Source of the DNA: Jimgerdemannia flammicorona
Taxonomy: Eukaryota; Mucoromycota; Endogonomycetes; Endogonales; Endogonaceae
Direction of reading: 5' to 3'
DNA length: 23,716 nucleotides
Assembly: GCA_003990745.1 (NCBI GenBank)
Contig: RBNI01001203.1
Span: forward strand, 1-23,716
Positions 1-9,935 of this stretch are shown one piece after another. The position numbers were made by a program, and so were the translations under genes. The first letter of the stretch is position 1. Each line of letters starts with the position of its first letter. A model generated the notes under the pieces. The model was not told where the DNA came from, did not search any database, and worked only from the letters and a program-made list of their open reading frames with translations.

Positions 1-29
1 CCCCCCTACCCCTTCTCAATAAAAGACCA

Positions 30-850
30 CTCTATCAAACACCATCTCCACCTGCCCACTACTCTGTTCACAGATCCCTTCCACCAGATGGCGATGACGC
101 CCACCTTGGGGTCCCCATCCAACCCACCACCCAGTTAGCAGATTCTCCACCAATTCCTCCCATCTCAACAGCTTCTCCCATATCTCTATCTGTTGCCCCT
201 CCTCAAAAACAAAAAGTCAATGTTCAGCCAACCCCACCCACACTGCTATAACCCATTCTACAGTAAGCCATCTATTGCTGACACCTCCCACAAGTCTAGA
301 TTCCAAATCTTCCCAGTGATCTCTCTCTCTATCTGGTCTCCTTTTGACCCCTAGCCAGTCTCCTATAGCTATCCAAAAGTCCCCCAGAACCTCACACTCT
401 CCCAGCCAATGTTCCAGCATTTGTACAAATTCCCAAACTTGCCCTACATTATAACACTCCTCACAATCCAGCTGACCACCAACCACCAGATGCCCAGTAT
501 GGAAATTCAACATAACATTCCTCTGCAGCATTCTCCACCACACTACTCAGAACTTGGGAGGAAGCCACCACTGCACCTCAGTACTCCAAGACCAGATCTC
601 CGCCCAGTCCCACTCCTCACCAATTCTTACAGCCTGCCACCTTCCTGGCCAAAGATCCTGACCAATACCCCACTGACACTCCACTCCATCCCCAATGTCA
701 AACTCAGTGAGTGGAGCTCCCCCTAGTAGCAGATGGTCTCATTGCCACATAGCTGGGCCCCATATTACCTCCCCCTCATTGCCCCACCAGCGCAGGCCTA
801 TCCAGTATACTCCATCTACTACTCTCTACCAGAAGTCCTTATACTATAGC
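30..850 (-). pseudogene. LINE copy 1 C-terminal Cys/His region
   Basis: Continuation of the LINE ORF2 after a frameshift near 850. The frame is W-rich and holds a zinc-binding-like pattern C-x2-C-x14-H-x4-C at about residues 27-50 of the 217-543 segment, with all four ligands kept here. After a TGA at 217-219 the same frame continues with the LFVFEEG block, which is also present in LINE copy 2 after a TAG at the matching codon. The ancestral codon was therefore probably TGG, and the true C-terminus lies near the left edge. Its likely role is RNA or target-DNA binding in retrotransposition, by analogy with other LINE ORF2 C-termini. Confidence 0.65.
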
Positions 851-2056
851 TGTCGGCTTCCATTCAGACCCATCAAAGAGAGTAGATCCCCCAAGGACCC
901 CCAGGGGGAGAATCTCATCTCCCAAACCTTCCCAACCTCCACCCTGTAGCTCAACAGCTCTTCTCAACCACCAGGCTCGCAGGCAGTATAATTGCTTAGG
1001 GAAATCAACAAGGCCCAGGCCACCCCTAAGCACCAGCTCCACAAGGGTATCCCAATTGATCTGGGCCCTTTTACTCACCCAAATCCAATCCCTAGCCAGT
1101 TTCATCAGCCTCTTCATCACCTAAGCTGGAAAGTCCAAGTGATATGCTACATACCACAGCTTGGGGAACCAGTAAGTATTCAGAATTGACACCCGCCCCA
1201 CCAGGGAGATGTGATGACCCCTCCAACCTTTCAGAGCCTCCCTCCAAATGACCACCCTCCTCTCCCACCATACCTGTGGTAGGACTGATCCATATATAGA
1301 AAAGAAGATACCTAGATACTGCACCACCTCTCCCATGGAGACAATTGTTCCAATGACATCTCCTCCCACTAGCCCATTCTCCAATATCATCATCTCACAC
1401 TTATGCCAGTTGAGCTTTGCTCCAGAGTGTGTCTCATACCATTCCACTGTTTCCTGAAGAGCCACTACATCCACTACTGATCAAAGTCCAACTACTATAT
1501 CATCTGCAAAGGCCCCCACCTTCCACTCCACATCATACACAGAGAGCCCAGCCACCTTCCTACAGATCCTATCCATCAAAGGTTCCAGAGAGAGGGCATA
1601 AAAAATAGGGGACAGTGAGTCTCCTTGAGAGACTCCTCTCCCCAAGGGAAATACCAAACCCCTGTGACCATTACACATCAGTGCTACTCTACTCCCCTCT
1701 AACAAACACACCATAGAAGCCTGAAACTGTGGTGGAACACCAATCCTGTCCAGCACCTTGCCCAGCCAAACCTGCCTAACATGGTCGTAGGCCTTCTCCT
1801 GGTCCAAAAAAACCAATCTACCATCCAGTCCACAGGCCTGGACTCCTTCAATAATGCCATGTACCCAGGCAGTCCTGTCTCTGATAAGTCTACCTCCTAC
1901 AAAGCCCTGCTGCTCCTCACCTAGTACCTGTTGAGCAATCTTCTGTAGCCTCACAACAATCACCTTAGTCACCAACTTCCGATCCATATCCAAAAGCATG
2001 ATTGGCCTCTAGTTCTTCCAATCCTTGTGCCTACCCTTGTCTTTATACAATAGTAT
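850..2056 (-). pseudogene. LINE copy 1 reverse transcriptase (broken)
   Basis: RNA-directed DNA polymerase of a non-LTR element, which would prime from nicked target DNA. Visible in order: an LLYKDKGR-like start, the RPI(M)LL motif after a stop where W is expected, the fingers region with GFVGGRLIRD, the palm FLDQEKAYDHV, the GVSQGDSLSP motif, and the catalytic box AFADD at about 1499-1513. After the palm come NWHKCE and a conserved LVGRVSILNTYWFPKLWYV stretch. Segments 1481-1999, 1121-1474 and 839-1120 share one frame, separated only by stop codons (for example TGG to TAG before RPIM). The frame then shifts near 850. No intact product is possible. Confidence 0.85.
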
Positions 2057-2059
2057 ATG

Positions 2060-5000
2060 TATTCTTGAGCTTGTTCAAGAAAACTCTAGTGGCAACTATG
2101 TCTTCTTTGTAAGCTTGCCTGATCTGGTCTAGGAATTCTGATGTCAAGGTGACTTGCATGATTGTGGCAAGGTCTGGGCATCTTAATAAGGCATCTGATA
2201 CTACAAGTGTCTTGCCAGACTTGTAGATGATCATCAGATTGAAGGTTTGAAGCTTGAGGCTTCACTTGGCTTGTAGACATGATAGAGTAGGTTGGGTGTT
2301 AATATACTTGAGAGATTGATGATCAGTAATGACATCAAACTCAATACCTTCTAGATAGCATTGCCAGTGGTCTAGTGTATATATTATTGTCAGTAGTTCC
2401 TTCTCATGAGTAGCTAGCTTTTGTTCAGCTGGAGCCAGCTTGCAGGGCTTGAAAGCAATAGAGTGATATCCTTTATCATTATCTTATGACAGGACTGCTC
2501 CAATGGTAAAATTCAATACATCAGTAGTGACTATGAATTTTAGGCCTTGATCTACATTATGCAGGACTGGAGTATAGGTCAGACAGTTCTTGAGTTCTTG
2601 AAAGGCTTATTGACAGAAGAGGTCTCAGGTATAGGGTATATAGTGGTCTGAGTACAGAGCCTTCCTTATGAGATTGATCAGTGGCTCAGCAATGCCAGAG
2701 AAGTTTCTGACAAAGTAGTGGTAATAGCTAGCTAGACCAAGAAAGGATCAGAGTTCTGTGAGGTTTGATGAAATGGGCCATTCTTTAATTGCTTCTATCT
2801 TGTGTGGGTCTACTTGAATTCCTTGTACAGAGATAATGTGGTCAGGATATTTGACTTGTTTTTTGAAGAATTCATACTTCTTGAGCTTGGTGTAAAACTT
2901 GTGTTTTTGCAGGATCTCCAGGACTATTCAAATATATTTGAGGTATTCTTCTTTAGTTGTACTAAAGATCAGGATGTCATCAAGATATACCAACAGAAAA
3001 ATAAATAGTTGGTCCTTAAATATCTTATTCATCAGGGTCTGAAATGTGGTGAATATATTGGTGAGACTAAATATTAAGATCAGGAATTCATAGAGTTCAA
3101 AGGGGGTCATAAATACAGTCTTGGGAATGTCTTCTGGCTTGATTTGGATCTGGTGGTATCCTAACATAAGGTCTAACTTAGTAAAGTATTTGGCATTCTT
3201 AAGAGCATCAAAGATTTGATCAATCAAGAGTAGTAGATAGTAGTTCTTGACAGTGAGTTTGTTGAGGGTACAATAGTCTATGCATATTTATAGAGTATCA
3301 TTCTTCTTCTTGATGAATAAGACTGGTGAGCCATAAGGAGATTTTCTTGGCTAGATGGCTTCTCATATAAGTAGTTCTTCTAGTTCTTTCTTGACTACTT
3401 CAATTTTAAGTAGTGATATATGGTATATGTGTTTCTTAAGTGGTATAGCTTCTGGGGTCAGTTTAATTTTATAATTAACTTTTTATATAGATAGTAGACC
3501 AGATAGCTTGTCTGAAAAGACATCTTTGAATTCTTCTAGCAGTAGCTTAATGCTTTCATTGACTAATAGTCTCTTGTCTTGTTTCTTGGGGTAGATCATT
3601 ATAATAAAGGTATGCATTGCCTTCTTGAGTGCTTTCTTATACTATATAGCTGACAGTATTGCAATCTGGATCTTGTTTGTAGTCTTGTCTGTCTTGATTG
3701 TAATGTTAGCTTCATCTTGAAGTAAGGTGACTTCATTCTTATACTAATCAATGTCTGGGTTGTATTTTATAAGCCAGGGTTTTCCTAAGATCAGGTCATG
3801 ATCTCCTAGTAGTACAACCTCAAAGTCTACTCATTCCCAATATTTCTGGATCTTGATGAGCAGTTTGGCAGCAATTGACTCAATGGGGTATAGAGTATTG
3901 TCTGTATTAACTATACTATTATTCTTGAGTACAGACTTGGTGAGGATCTTGAGACTTTCAATGAGATTCTGATTGATGAAGTTTCCTGCAGCTCCACTGT
4001 CTATGAGTACTTAAACTTCTTTTTCTTTGACTGGGCCTTTGAAAATGAACATAACTTGAGCTAAATTTTCACTAAGACTTACTGCTTAATCAGTGCTATC
4101 AAAATCCTTTTGATCTCATTTAGTTTCAGGGAGTTCTTGGACTTCAATAATCTTGAGTTAACTGGTTTTTTTTAGGATTATTTGTGTGACTCAGTCTCCT
4201 TCTTTAACTATATAGTCTTGATCCTTCTGGTTGACAAGCAAGACTTGAACTTATCCTCGAAAGTCTAAGTCAATGATACCAGTGTCTATATCTAAATAAT
4301 GTTTAACACTGAGTCCTAATTGTAGTACAATTCTAGCATAATGTCCTTTAGAACATTGAACTGCAATTCTAGTAGGCACCAGAGTACAGTCCTTGGCTAG
4401 AATAGTGACTTGTTTGACTGAGTGTAAATCAAGACCAATGGCTCCTTCTGTTTGATATTGAGGGACCTGGGCCTTCAGATGAAGCTTCTTGACCTTAAGC
4501 TCAAGTTGACTGGTAGTGGGGTTGACAGATGTATCCTTGGACAACACAGTAACTAGTCTTGAGGGTTTGCTAGTCTTCTTAGGACATTTGGTTGCAATGT
4601 ATCCTATTTGATGACAGAAGAAATAGGCTCTAGATTTCTTCAGGCAGTCCTTTTCTTCAGGGGTGAGCTTAGTGTTCTTTTTGTTTATAGTATCTAAATC
4701 CATTGGTGCTGGGCCAACTGTTCTTGATTGGTTTCTATGGCAGTTCTCAAAGTGGTTCTTCTTATAGTATTCTGGTTCAAAGCAGTTGTCAAAAGTGATG
4801 ATATTAAACTTATTAGTAATTCTCATAACTTCATCAAGGTTCTTGGACTCTTCTAGCTCAACCTTGACTTGTATATTTTCCTTCAGACCTTGGATATAGC
4901 AGTCTATCTTTTTATTCTTAGATATTGCTGGTAGCTCAAGTAGGATTGACAGAAATTATACATTATAGCTTTGTATAGACTTGAGTTACTTGATGTTTGC

Positions 5001-5477
5001 TAGCTTATCTCTGACTAATTTGATAGTATTAGCAGGCTTGAACTACTTATGAAGGGCTCTCTTGAAGGCTTCTCAGTCTCTGATTCATGCATATAAGTAT
5101 ATAGATATAATTATGATATGATTGTGCTATCAGATGACTATATTTCCTTGGAGAAGTATGGTGACAAATTGGACTTACATGTCATCTTCCATTCTTGTGA
5201 GCTCAAAGTATTGGTCTAACTGGAAGGTCCATGTATCTGTAGATAGTCCTCCTCAATAGCTATTGAAGGTATCTGGCTTGAGTGACTTAAAACTAACTAG
5301 TACTATAGTGGAATATAATGTACTTGCAGTTTGTATTTTCTGCTGTTCTAGTTATACTTGAAGTTCTTAGATTTGGTAGGCTATAGCATTGATCATGTCC
5401 TCTATGCTGAGTTGCTGTCCTCCTACTTCTTCTGTAGCAGAGGGGTCTGGCTGGTAGACTGACTCTTTGTGGCTCAT
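2060..5477 (-). pseudogene. Gypsy-1 gag-dUTPase-protease-RT-RNase H polyprotein
   Basis: Start ATG at 5477-5475, about 90 nt inside the LTR. Domains in one frame by codon: gag capsid-like about 1-217, with a FQLDQYFELTRMEDD motif; a degenerate CCHC knuckle about 285-298, whose first Cys and His both read Tyr (single transitions); dUTPase about 332-463; aspartic protease about 485-600, with IDSGAAG at 3993-4004; RT, with KLDLMLGYHQIQI and YLDD at 2976-2987, codons 831-834; RNase H, with a TDV box (TDA/TDAS expected), THEKELL and DHQSLKY; then SDALLRCPDL, the usual RNase H/integrase linker. Stops are mostly TAG/TAA where Q or W is expected. The RT type is Ty3/gypsy, probably chromovirus-like. 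No product is possible from this copy. Confidence 0.9.
4089..4484 (-). other. dUTPase domain in Gypsy-1 (decayed, all five motifs traceable)
   Basis: Trimeric-type dUTPase (dUTP to dUMP plus PPi), here fused between the nucleocapsid knuckle and the protease. Motif 1 reads TEGAIGLDLHS. Motif 2 reads LQLGLSVKH, with Arg and Ser of the usual PRSGL changed to Q and L. Motif 3 reads TGIIDLDFRG. Motif 4 reads GD-stop-VTQIIL (CGA to TGA at the Arg). Motif 5 reads DFDSTD, each Asp sitting where Gly is usual (GGT to GAT). Every deviation is a C-to-T or G-to-A transition, so the domain was once a normal dUTPase. In retroelements it is thought to limit uracil in new cDNA. This gene order recalls that of betaretroviruses. 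Confidence 0.85.
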
Positions 5478-5553
5478 TTTAGGTTTGTGTGACTATTTGT
5501 AACTGGTTTCTAAATTCATATAAGGTTTCTTAATAAGGCAAGGTATAACAACA

Positions 5554-5565
5554 CCACTGCTACTA
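5554..5565 (-). promoter_or_regulatory. Putative primer-binding site of Gypsy-1
   Basis: Two bases inside the LTR the minus strand reads TAGTAGCAGTGG. With one RIP-type change (TAG from TGG) this begins TGGTAGCAG, which resembles the complement of an initiator-methionine tRNA 3' end, the primer used by Ty3 and many relatives. It was judged by eye only. Confidence 0.4.
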
Positions 5566-5567
5566 AG

Positions 5568-5943
5568 TGTAATGGTTCTAGTTTCTTTAAGAGAAAGCAG
5601 CTAAATCTGGAAGTTCTAGTTGGCCTAAAGTAGCTCAAAGAGATACTTAAAGATTCAAGTGTTCTTGAAGGATTTCTGAGAGAAAATATTCTGAGTTTTA
5701 TTCAGGCAGAGAACAAGAATATTTATATATGATCTGAAAGAAAGATTCAGAAGAATCTTGGAAAGAAAGAGAAATACCAAGAAATAGGTTCTCAGCAAAG
5801 CTGACTAATACTATTCTACAATGTTCCAAAAGATTCAATGACTAGCTAAGATAAGATACTTGGTGCCAAGAAAAGATAAGATTATTCTAGTGGTGTCTGG
5901 GCACCGAGAGAAGGTTTCTAAGCAAGTAGAAGGTGGTAGAACA
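5568..5943 (-). repeat. Probable 5' LTR of Gypsy-1
   Basis: A 376-bp block bounded by TGT...ACA, ending just before the putative primer-binding site and ~90 nt before the gag ATG. On the minus strand it has a TATA-like TATATAAATA (near 5721-5730) followed closely by AATAAA (near 5697-5703), an order that fits LTR transcription start and polyadenylation signals. The inner edge is better supported than the outer one, since the partner LTR is outside the window. Confidence 0.55.
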
Positions 5944-6024
5944 TAGTAAAATGTTCAAGAGATAATAAGAAAAGACTAACTAAAAGATGCAAAAATATAC
6001 TAAGACTAAATATGACTGTGAAAT

Positions 6025-6422
6025 TGTTATAATTAAAGTGTCTTCCCAAGGTCTTATAGTCCTTAAACTTCTTATCTTTAAACTATTCTGTTGTCTTTTG
6101 GATTTGCTTGCTTAGAATTGAGTAGAGGACTAGAACTTCTATATTTCTTGAATAGTTAAGTGTTTGAATACTTGACTACTAACTTTATTTTAAAAGAAAT
6201 AAGAGAGATATTTATACAAGATATAATTTAATAGTTGCTAAGTTATAAAACTAAATATAAATTCTAATAACTAAATAAATAAGATACTTGAATATAGAAA
6301 ACTTCAAGTTGTAAGTATAAATTTGAGTATCTATATAATTGATTATATAAGATCAGAATATTGGAATAATTTCTGACAGTTATGTAAGATCAGAATACTA
6401 GAAGAATTTCAACAGTTATACA
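6025..6422 (-). repeat. LTR-like block of element X, copy A
   Basis: A 398-bp block, on the minus strand TGTATAACTG...TTATAACA, starting 6 nt after the stop of the unknown ORF at 6429-7343. The half next to the ORF is repeated at 10851-11050, again right after a copy of that ORF. It contains two ~36-bp degenerate repeats built on ATCAGAATA. TG/CA ends, position and repetition suggest a 3' LTR, but no second LTR to the right of the ORF could be found. Confidence 0.5.
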
Positions 6423-6428
6423 AAGAAC

Positions 6429-7343
6429 TCAGAGCAGAATGTTCAGAATCCTGGAGACTTCATCTTTATTATTGTTATTAGACTAGAGATCAGAGACAGG
6501 ATATCTTCAAAGGAAATATGATCAGTGAACATTTTGTCTGTTTTATATATATTAATTAGTAAGATGACATTATTGTGTTCAGTGGTAGTAAGGAGAGCAA
6601 GAAGATCAGAGGCTCTTCAATCTACAAGGTTTTCATCCACAAAGTAGGAGACAAAGGTAGAATCTTGAGGGAATCTAACCTAGATACTGGGGCCTTGAAA
6701 TACTAAGATTAATCTTTGCAGGAATTGATCAGGATTATCCTGAAGAATGGGATTCTAGAACTCTTCTACTTTATTACTTCTGAGAGTAATAGTGGATTAA
6801 GCTTCTATTGCCACTATGAGAGACTCTGATATATTCTAAGTTGGAGATTGACCAAGGTACATATCTGAAGATCTGATGGATCTTTTTAGCTATTCTCAAT
6901 TCACATACATCTATAGAGGTGGTATCTTATATCTCTTAGAGACTGGCCTGAGGGAATTTCTGGTAGAGAAGATTTCCTATTTCATATTTCTGTCACATCC
7001 AGAGGTATTTCATAGTGATAGTGATCTTTGTTTCTATTTTACAGTAGTAGAAGATAAAGTAGTAAGAGTCACCAATATTCAGATTAAGGCTAGGAGTTCT
7101 TCTAGTATGAGTTCTTATAGCTCTCCTAATATCTTAGAACATTCTTTCTTAAACTGAGAAGCCTGGGTAGTTTCTGGACCTTAAGGTTTGGTAGACAGCA
7201 GACATTTTATTTATAGTGAGTCTTTGAACTATTTCAGGATTTTGTAAGTCTTGTTTGAGTTGCTACTACTGTGGTTCCTTAGTTCTTCTTTTATATTTCT
7301 CAAGATATCTATCTTGTAGTTGTAATAACTCATAGTTGGTCAT
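6429..7343 (-). pseudogene. Element X unknown ORF, copy A (broken)
   Basis: I do not recognise this protein. Its ATG (7343-7341) aligns with the ATG of copy B at 12001, and the final stop (TGA, 6431-6429) aligns with the TAA of copy B. Shared blocks include KIHQIF and ILQDNPDQFLQRLI. Copy A is more AT-rich, carries several internal stops (TAG, TAA), and has a net deletion of about 43 nt, with frameshift, relative to copy B near 6810-6850. There is no zinc knuckle, RT or integrase motif. An extended N-terminal part rich in Lys and Gln precedes the more conserved middle. It could be a gag-like protein of a non-autonomous LTR element or an accessory protein. Confidence 0.55.
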
Positions 7344-7446
7344 CATTGCTTATCTTATAACCTAGGTGAGTTATGCTATATAATCTTCTTGTGCTCTAAT
7401 CTGATGGCTTATAAGGAAAGACTGTCTTCTGTAATAATATCACCAT

Positions 7447-7459
7447 TCTGAGGTCACTA
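7447..7459 (-). promoter_or_regulatory. Primer-binding-site-like motif, element X copy A
   Basis: The minus strand reads TAGTGACCTCAGAATGG about 110 nt before the ORF start. It matches TGGTGATCCCAGAATG at the same place in copy B, and similarity between the copies ends just beyond it. TGGTGA(C/T)CCC right after an LTR end is a common arrangement in LTR retrotransposons. Confidence 0.35.
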
Positions 7460-7469
7460 TTATAATAGA

Positions 7470-8107
7470 CTTATAGATAATAAATCTAAGTTTTAAGTAA
7501 AAGAAATCAGATAAACTATATTATAAGTAGTTTTGATAGACTTTTAAAGAGTGAATTCAATAGATATAATAGATATTATAGATAGCAAATAATTTTATAT
7601 TGAGGATAAATTATATTTATAATAAGATTGGTTTTAATAGTTTTAACAGATATCTAAATAGTGAAAAATAGTAAATAATTTAGTTAACTTAGATAAGAGA
7701 ATTATATATTATTCAGAATATAGATAATATATAATATATATAATAAAAATTAGACTTATAAGCTTTTTGAAATATATAATAGATAATTATTTTAATTATT
7801 TTTAATATATTAATAAATAGATAACAGTTAGATAGTAGTTTAGATATATAGTAGTTTATATATAATATTTATAATTCTCAATAGCTATCTAGTATATATA
7901 ATATTAACTAGACTAAAGACTTAGATAACTACTGAAGTATCTCTTTTATATATATTAGTAAAAATAATAAAGAGTCTATTATTCTATAAGAAGAGTTCTA
8001 TAGTAACCTAATCAATATAGATAGAGTACTAAATATTATTATTAATAATAAAGAGGATTATATATATAGCTCTATAAACTATTAAAAAAGCTTAAATTTA
8101 TATAGAA
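7470..8107. other. AT-rich stretch without genes
   Basis: Extremely AT-rich, dominated by runs such as ATATATAATA and TAGATA, with stops in all frames. I see no homology to the neighbouring elements. If element X once had a 5' LTR here it is no longer recognisable. Confidence 0.6.
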
Positions 8108-8503
8108 GTAGTACTCTCAATGAATTAAATTAAATTAAATTTGACCCAAATTCAATTTGATTCAATCAAATCAAAGATCTAATTCAATTCAATTTGAATT
8201 GAATCAAAGGTCTGATTTGATTTGAGATTTAATTTGAACTCTATTTTTTGAAATATAATAACTTGACAAAAACATATCCAAATTTAATGATCTTTAGCTT
8301 GTTAGTTTCCTTTATATAGGAGGAATCTAACAAGCTAAAGATTATTAAATTTAGATATATTTTCATTGAGTTATTATATTTTGAAAAATAGGGTTTAAAT
8401 TGGACCTTCAATTTGATTCAAATTTAATTTAATTTAAACTTGATTTAAATAGCTCTCAATTTAATTTAATTTAAATTGATTTGATTTATTTGAAAATACT
8501 ACT
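8108..8503. mobile_element. Foldback/MITE-like element FB1
   Basis: Two ~190-bp arms in inverted orientation around a centre near 8316. The inner arms are nearly perfect: ATCTTTAGCTTGTTAG at 8290-8305 returns as its reverse complement at 8327-8342, and the similarity continues outward through the ATAATAACT and AATTTAATGATC blocks into AATTTAAATT-rich outer arms, ending near AGTAGTACTCTCA / TGAAAATACTACT. It has no coding capacity. The inner arm resembles that of the foldback at 19764-20407. No clear target duplication was seen. Confidence 0.7.
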
Positions 8504-8589
8504 CCAAAGTATAGTCCTATACTTATTTAGTAAGAAAATTAATTAATAATAATACTTACTAAGAATTTCATCTACTATATTTGGGATCC

Positions 8590-9935
8590 CTGGAGTACTA
8601 GGTGAGATGATGAAATTGTGTAATTTTATTCTACAGTCAGGGAGAAGGGTGGGGGACCAGGATCTGGGGTTGGTGATATTACTTTATAAGAATAAAGGAA
8701 GGTGAGAGGACTGGAAGAACTGGAGGCCAATTATGCTGCTGGATATGGACAGAAAGTTAGTTACTAAGGTAGTGGTTGCGAGACTACAGAAGGTGGTCTA
8801 GCAAATCTTAGGCATTAAGCAGAGGGGCTTTGTAGGGAGATGACTCATTAGAGATAGTACAGCCTGGGTCTATGGAGTTATTGAAGGGGTATGAGCATGT
8901 GGATTGGATGGGCACTTGGTATTTTTGGACCAAAAGAAGGCTTACGACTGAGTGAGATAGGTCTGGCTGGCAAAAGTCTTGGATAGGACTGGGGTTCTGC
9001 ACCAGTTCCGGTCAGTGATGGTCAGTCTACTGGAAGAGAGTAGAGTTGCACTAATGTGTAATGGGCACCGAGGGGTAGTATTTCCCTTGGGTAGAGGGGT
9101 GCCCCAGGGGGACCCACTGTTCCCCATTCTGTATGCTCTTTCTCTGGAATCTTTACTAGATAGAATCAGGTGGAGGATAGTGGGGCTCTCAATCTTTGAT
9201 ATTGGGTGGAAGGTAGGGGCCTTTGCGGATGATATGGTGGTTGGACTGGGATCAATTGCTGATATCGAAGAGCTTAAGGAGACAGTGGAGTGGTATGAGA
9301 ACTCAGGGGTGAGACTTAATTGGCATAAGTGTGAAACAATGGTGTTAGGCAATGGTCTAGTTGGAGGGGAGGTTATTGGAACAATCATCCCAGCTGGTAA
9401 GGCAGTGTAGTACTTGGATATCTATCTATCAGTATATGGGTCAGTACTACCCAGGCTTTGGTGAGAGCAGCAGGTTGGAATCTGGGGAAAGGTCCTGTGG
9501 AGTTGGGGGGGCTGCCAATTGTCTCTGGCAGGGCATGTCACAATTTTGAACATCTACTGGCTGCCAAAGTTGTGGTATCTGACATATTATCTGGACTTCC
9601 CAACCTGGGTGGTGAAGTGACTGATGAAGCTAGCCAAGGGTTGGATCTGGGCTGGAAGGAGGAGCCAGATCAGTTGGGAGGTCTTATCCTTACCAGTAGT
9701 GAGTGGTGGACTTGGACTGGTTGACTTTCCTAAAAGGCTACACTGCTTGAGGGTATGGTGGTTGAAGAGAGTGGTGGAGTTGAAAGGGGGAGGTTGGGTC
9801 CCCCTATTGCAGAAGGTCTGGGAGAGGAGGTCCTCACTGCAAGGCTCAACTGGCGATCTCCTATTCTTGGTTGGTCTTCAGAACACTAATCAATTGAGAT
9901 ATAAAGGTTTCTGGTGGGGGTGGTAGAAGGAGTAC
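8590..9935 (+). pseudogene. LINE copy 2 reverse transcriptase (broken)
   Basis: Same protein as in LINE copy 1, here from about 80 residues before the RT. Visible motifs: ILLYKNKGR, WKNWRPIMLLDMDRKLV (W retained here, unlike copy 1), FLDQKKAYD, GVPQGDPLFP, AFADDMVVGL (catalytic DD near 9227-9233), LNWHKCE, LPKLWYLTYYLDFP and GGLGLVDFPKRLHCLR. Segments 8979-9410 and 9624-9926 are in one frame, parted by stops. A 1-nt deletion relative to copy 1 near 9920-9935 moves the rest into another frame. The opposite-strand frame over 8942-9388 is only its shadow. Confidence 0.85.

Larger units (their letters stand above)
1..2056 (-). mobile_element. Tad-like LINE, copy 1 (3' part, cut by window edge)
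   Basis: Non-LTR retrotransposon on the minus strand. From its 5' side it holds a reverse transcriptase beginning at the first RT motifs, an RT thumb/connection part, and a C-terminal Cys/His region, the same order as LINE copy 2 at 8570-10850, to which it is clearly similar at protein level. The endonuclease and ORF1 are missing, so the copy is 5'-truncated, as is usual for LINEs. Its 5' junction lies about 2056-2065, where the frame changes from LINE to Gypsy-1 RNase H linker. The 3' tail lies left of the window. It is GC-richer and less decayed than the gypsy elements, which suggests a later insertion. Assignment to the Tad/I group rests on the RT and C-terminal motif style and is inference. 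Confidence 0.85.
2057..5943 (-). mobile_element. Gypsy-1: Ty3/gypsy element, 5' part
   Basis: LTR retrotransposon on the minus strand: 5' LTR (5568-5943), primer-binding site just inside it, then gag-dUTPase-protease-RT-RNase H in one frame. It ends at the junction with LINE copy 1 near 2056, just after the RNase H/integrase linker, so integrase and the 3' LTR are absent from the window. They may lie left of the LINE if it landed inside this copy. The frame holds from 5477 to about 2060 with no indel that I could find, yet has around 30 stops. Damage by substitution without indels points to RIP-like mutation rather than slow random decay. Confidence 0.88.

Noticed and set aside
409..1608. Pro/His/Leu-rich plus-strand ORFs
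   Set aside because: Antisense to LINE copy 1; composition is an effect of W/G-rich coding on the other strand.
6025..6422. 5' LTR of Gypsy-1
   Set aside because: Considered because it lies upstream of gag, but a TGT...ACA block at 5568-5943 with TATA, AATAAA and a primer-site-like motif is closer to the ATG, and 6025-6422 is tied to the element X ORF in both copies.
6876..7157. 93-codon plus-strand ORF
   Set aside because: It lies antisense to the element X ORF copy A, which is supported by a second copy; the plus-strand frame has no independent support.
7470..8107. Degraded 5' LTR of element X copy A
   Set aside because: No block matching the 6025-6422 repeat could be found; similarity did not exceed what AT-rich sequence gives.
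8440..8600. Left remainder of the element X LTR beside LINE copy 2
   Set aside because: A loose match to 6180-6240 (CTTACTAAG versus GTTGCTAAG) was seen, but part of it belongs to the FB1 arm and the rest is too AT-rich to trust.
8942..9388. 148-codon minus-strand ORF
   Set aside because: Mirror of the LINE copy 2 RT frame; its Ser/Thr/Pro-rich make-up is what antisense of this GC-richer coding sequence gives.
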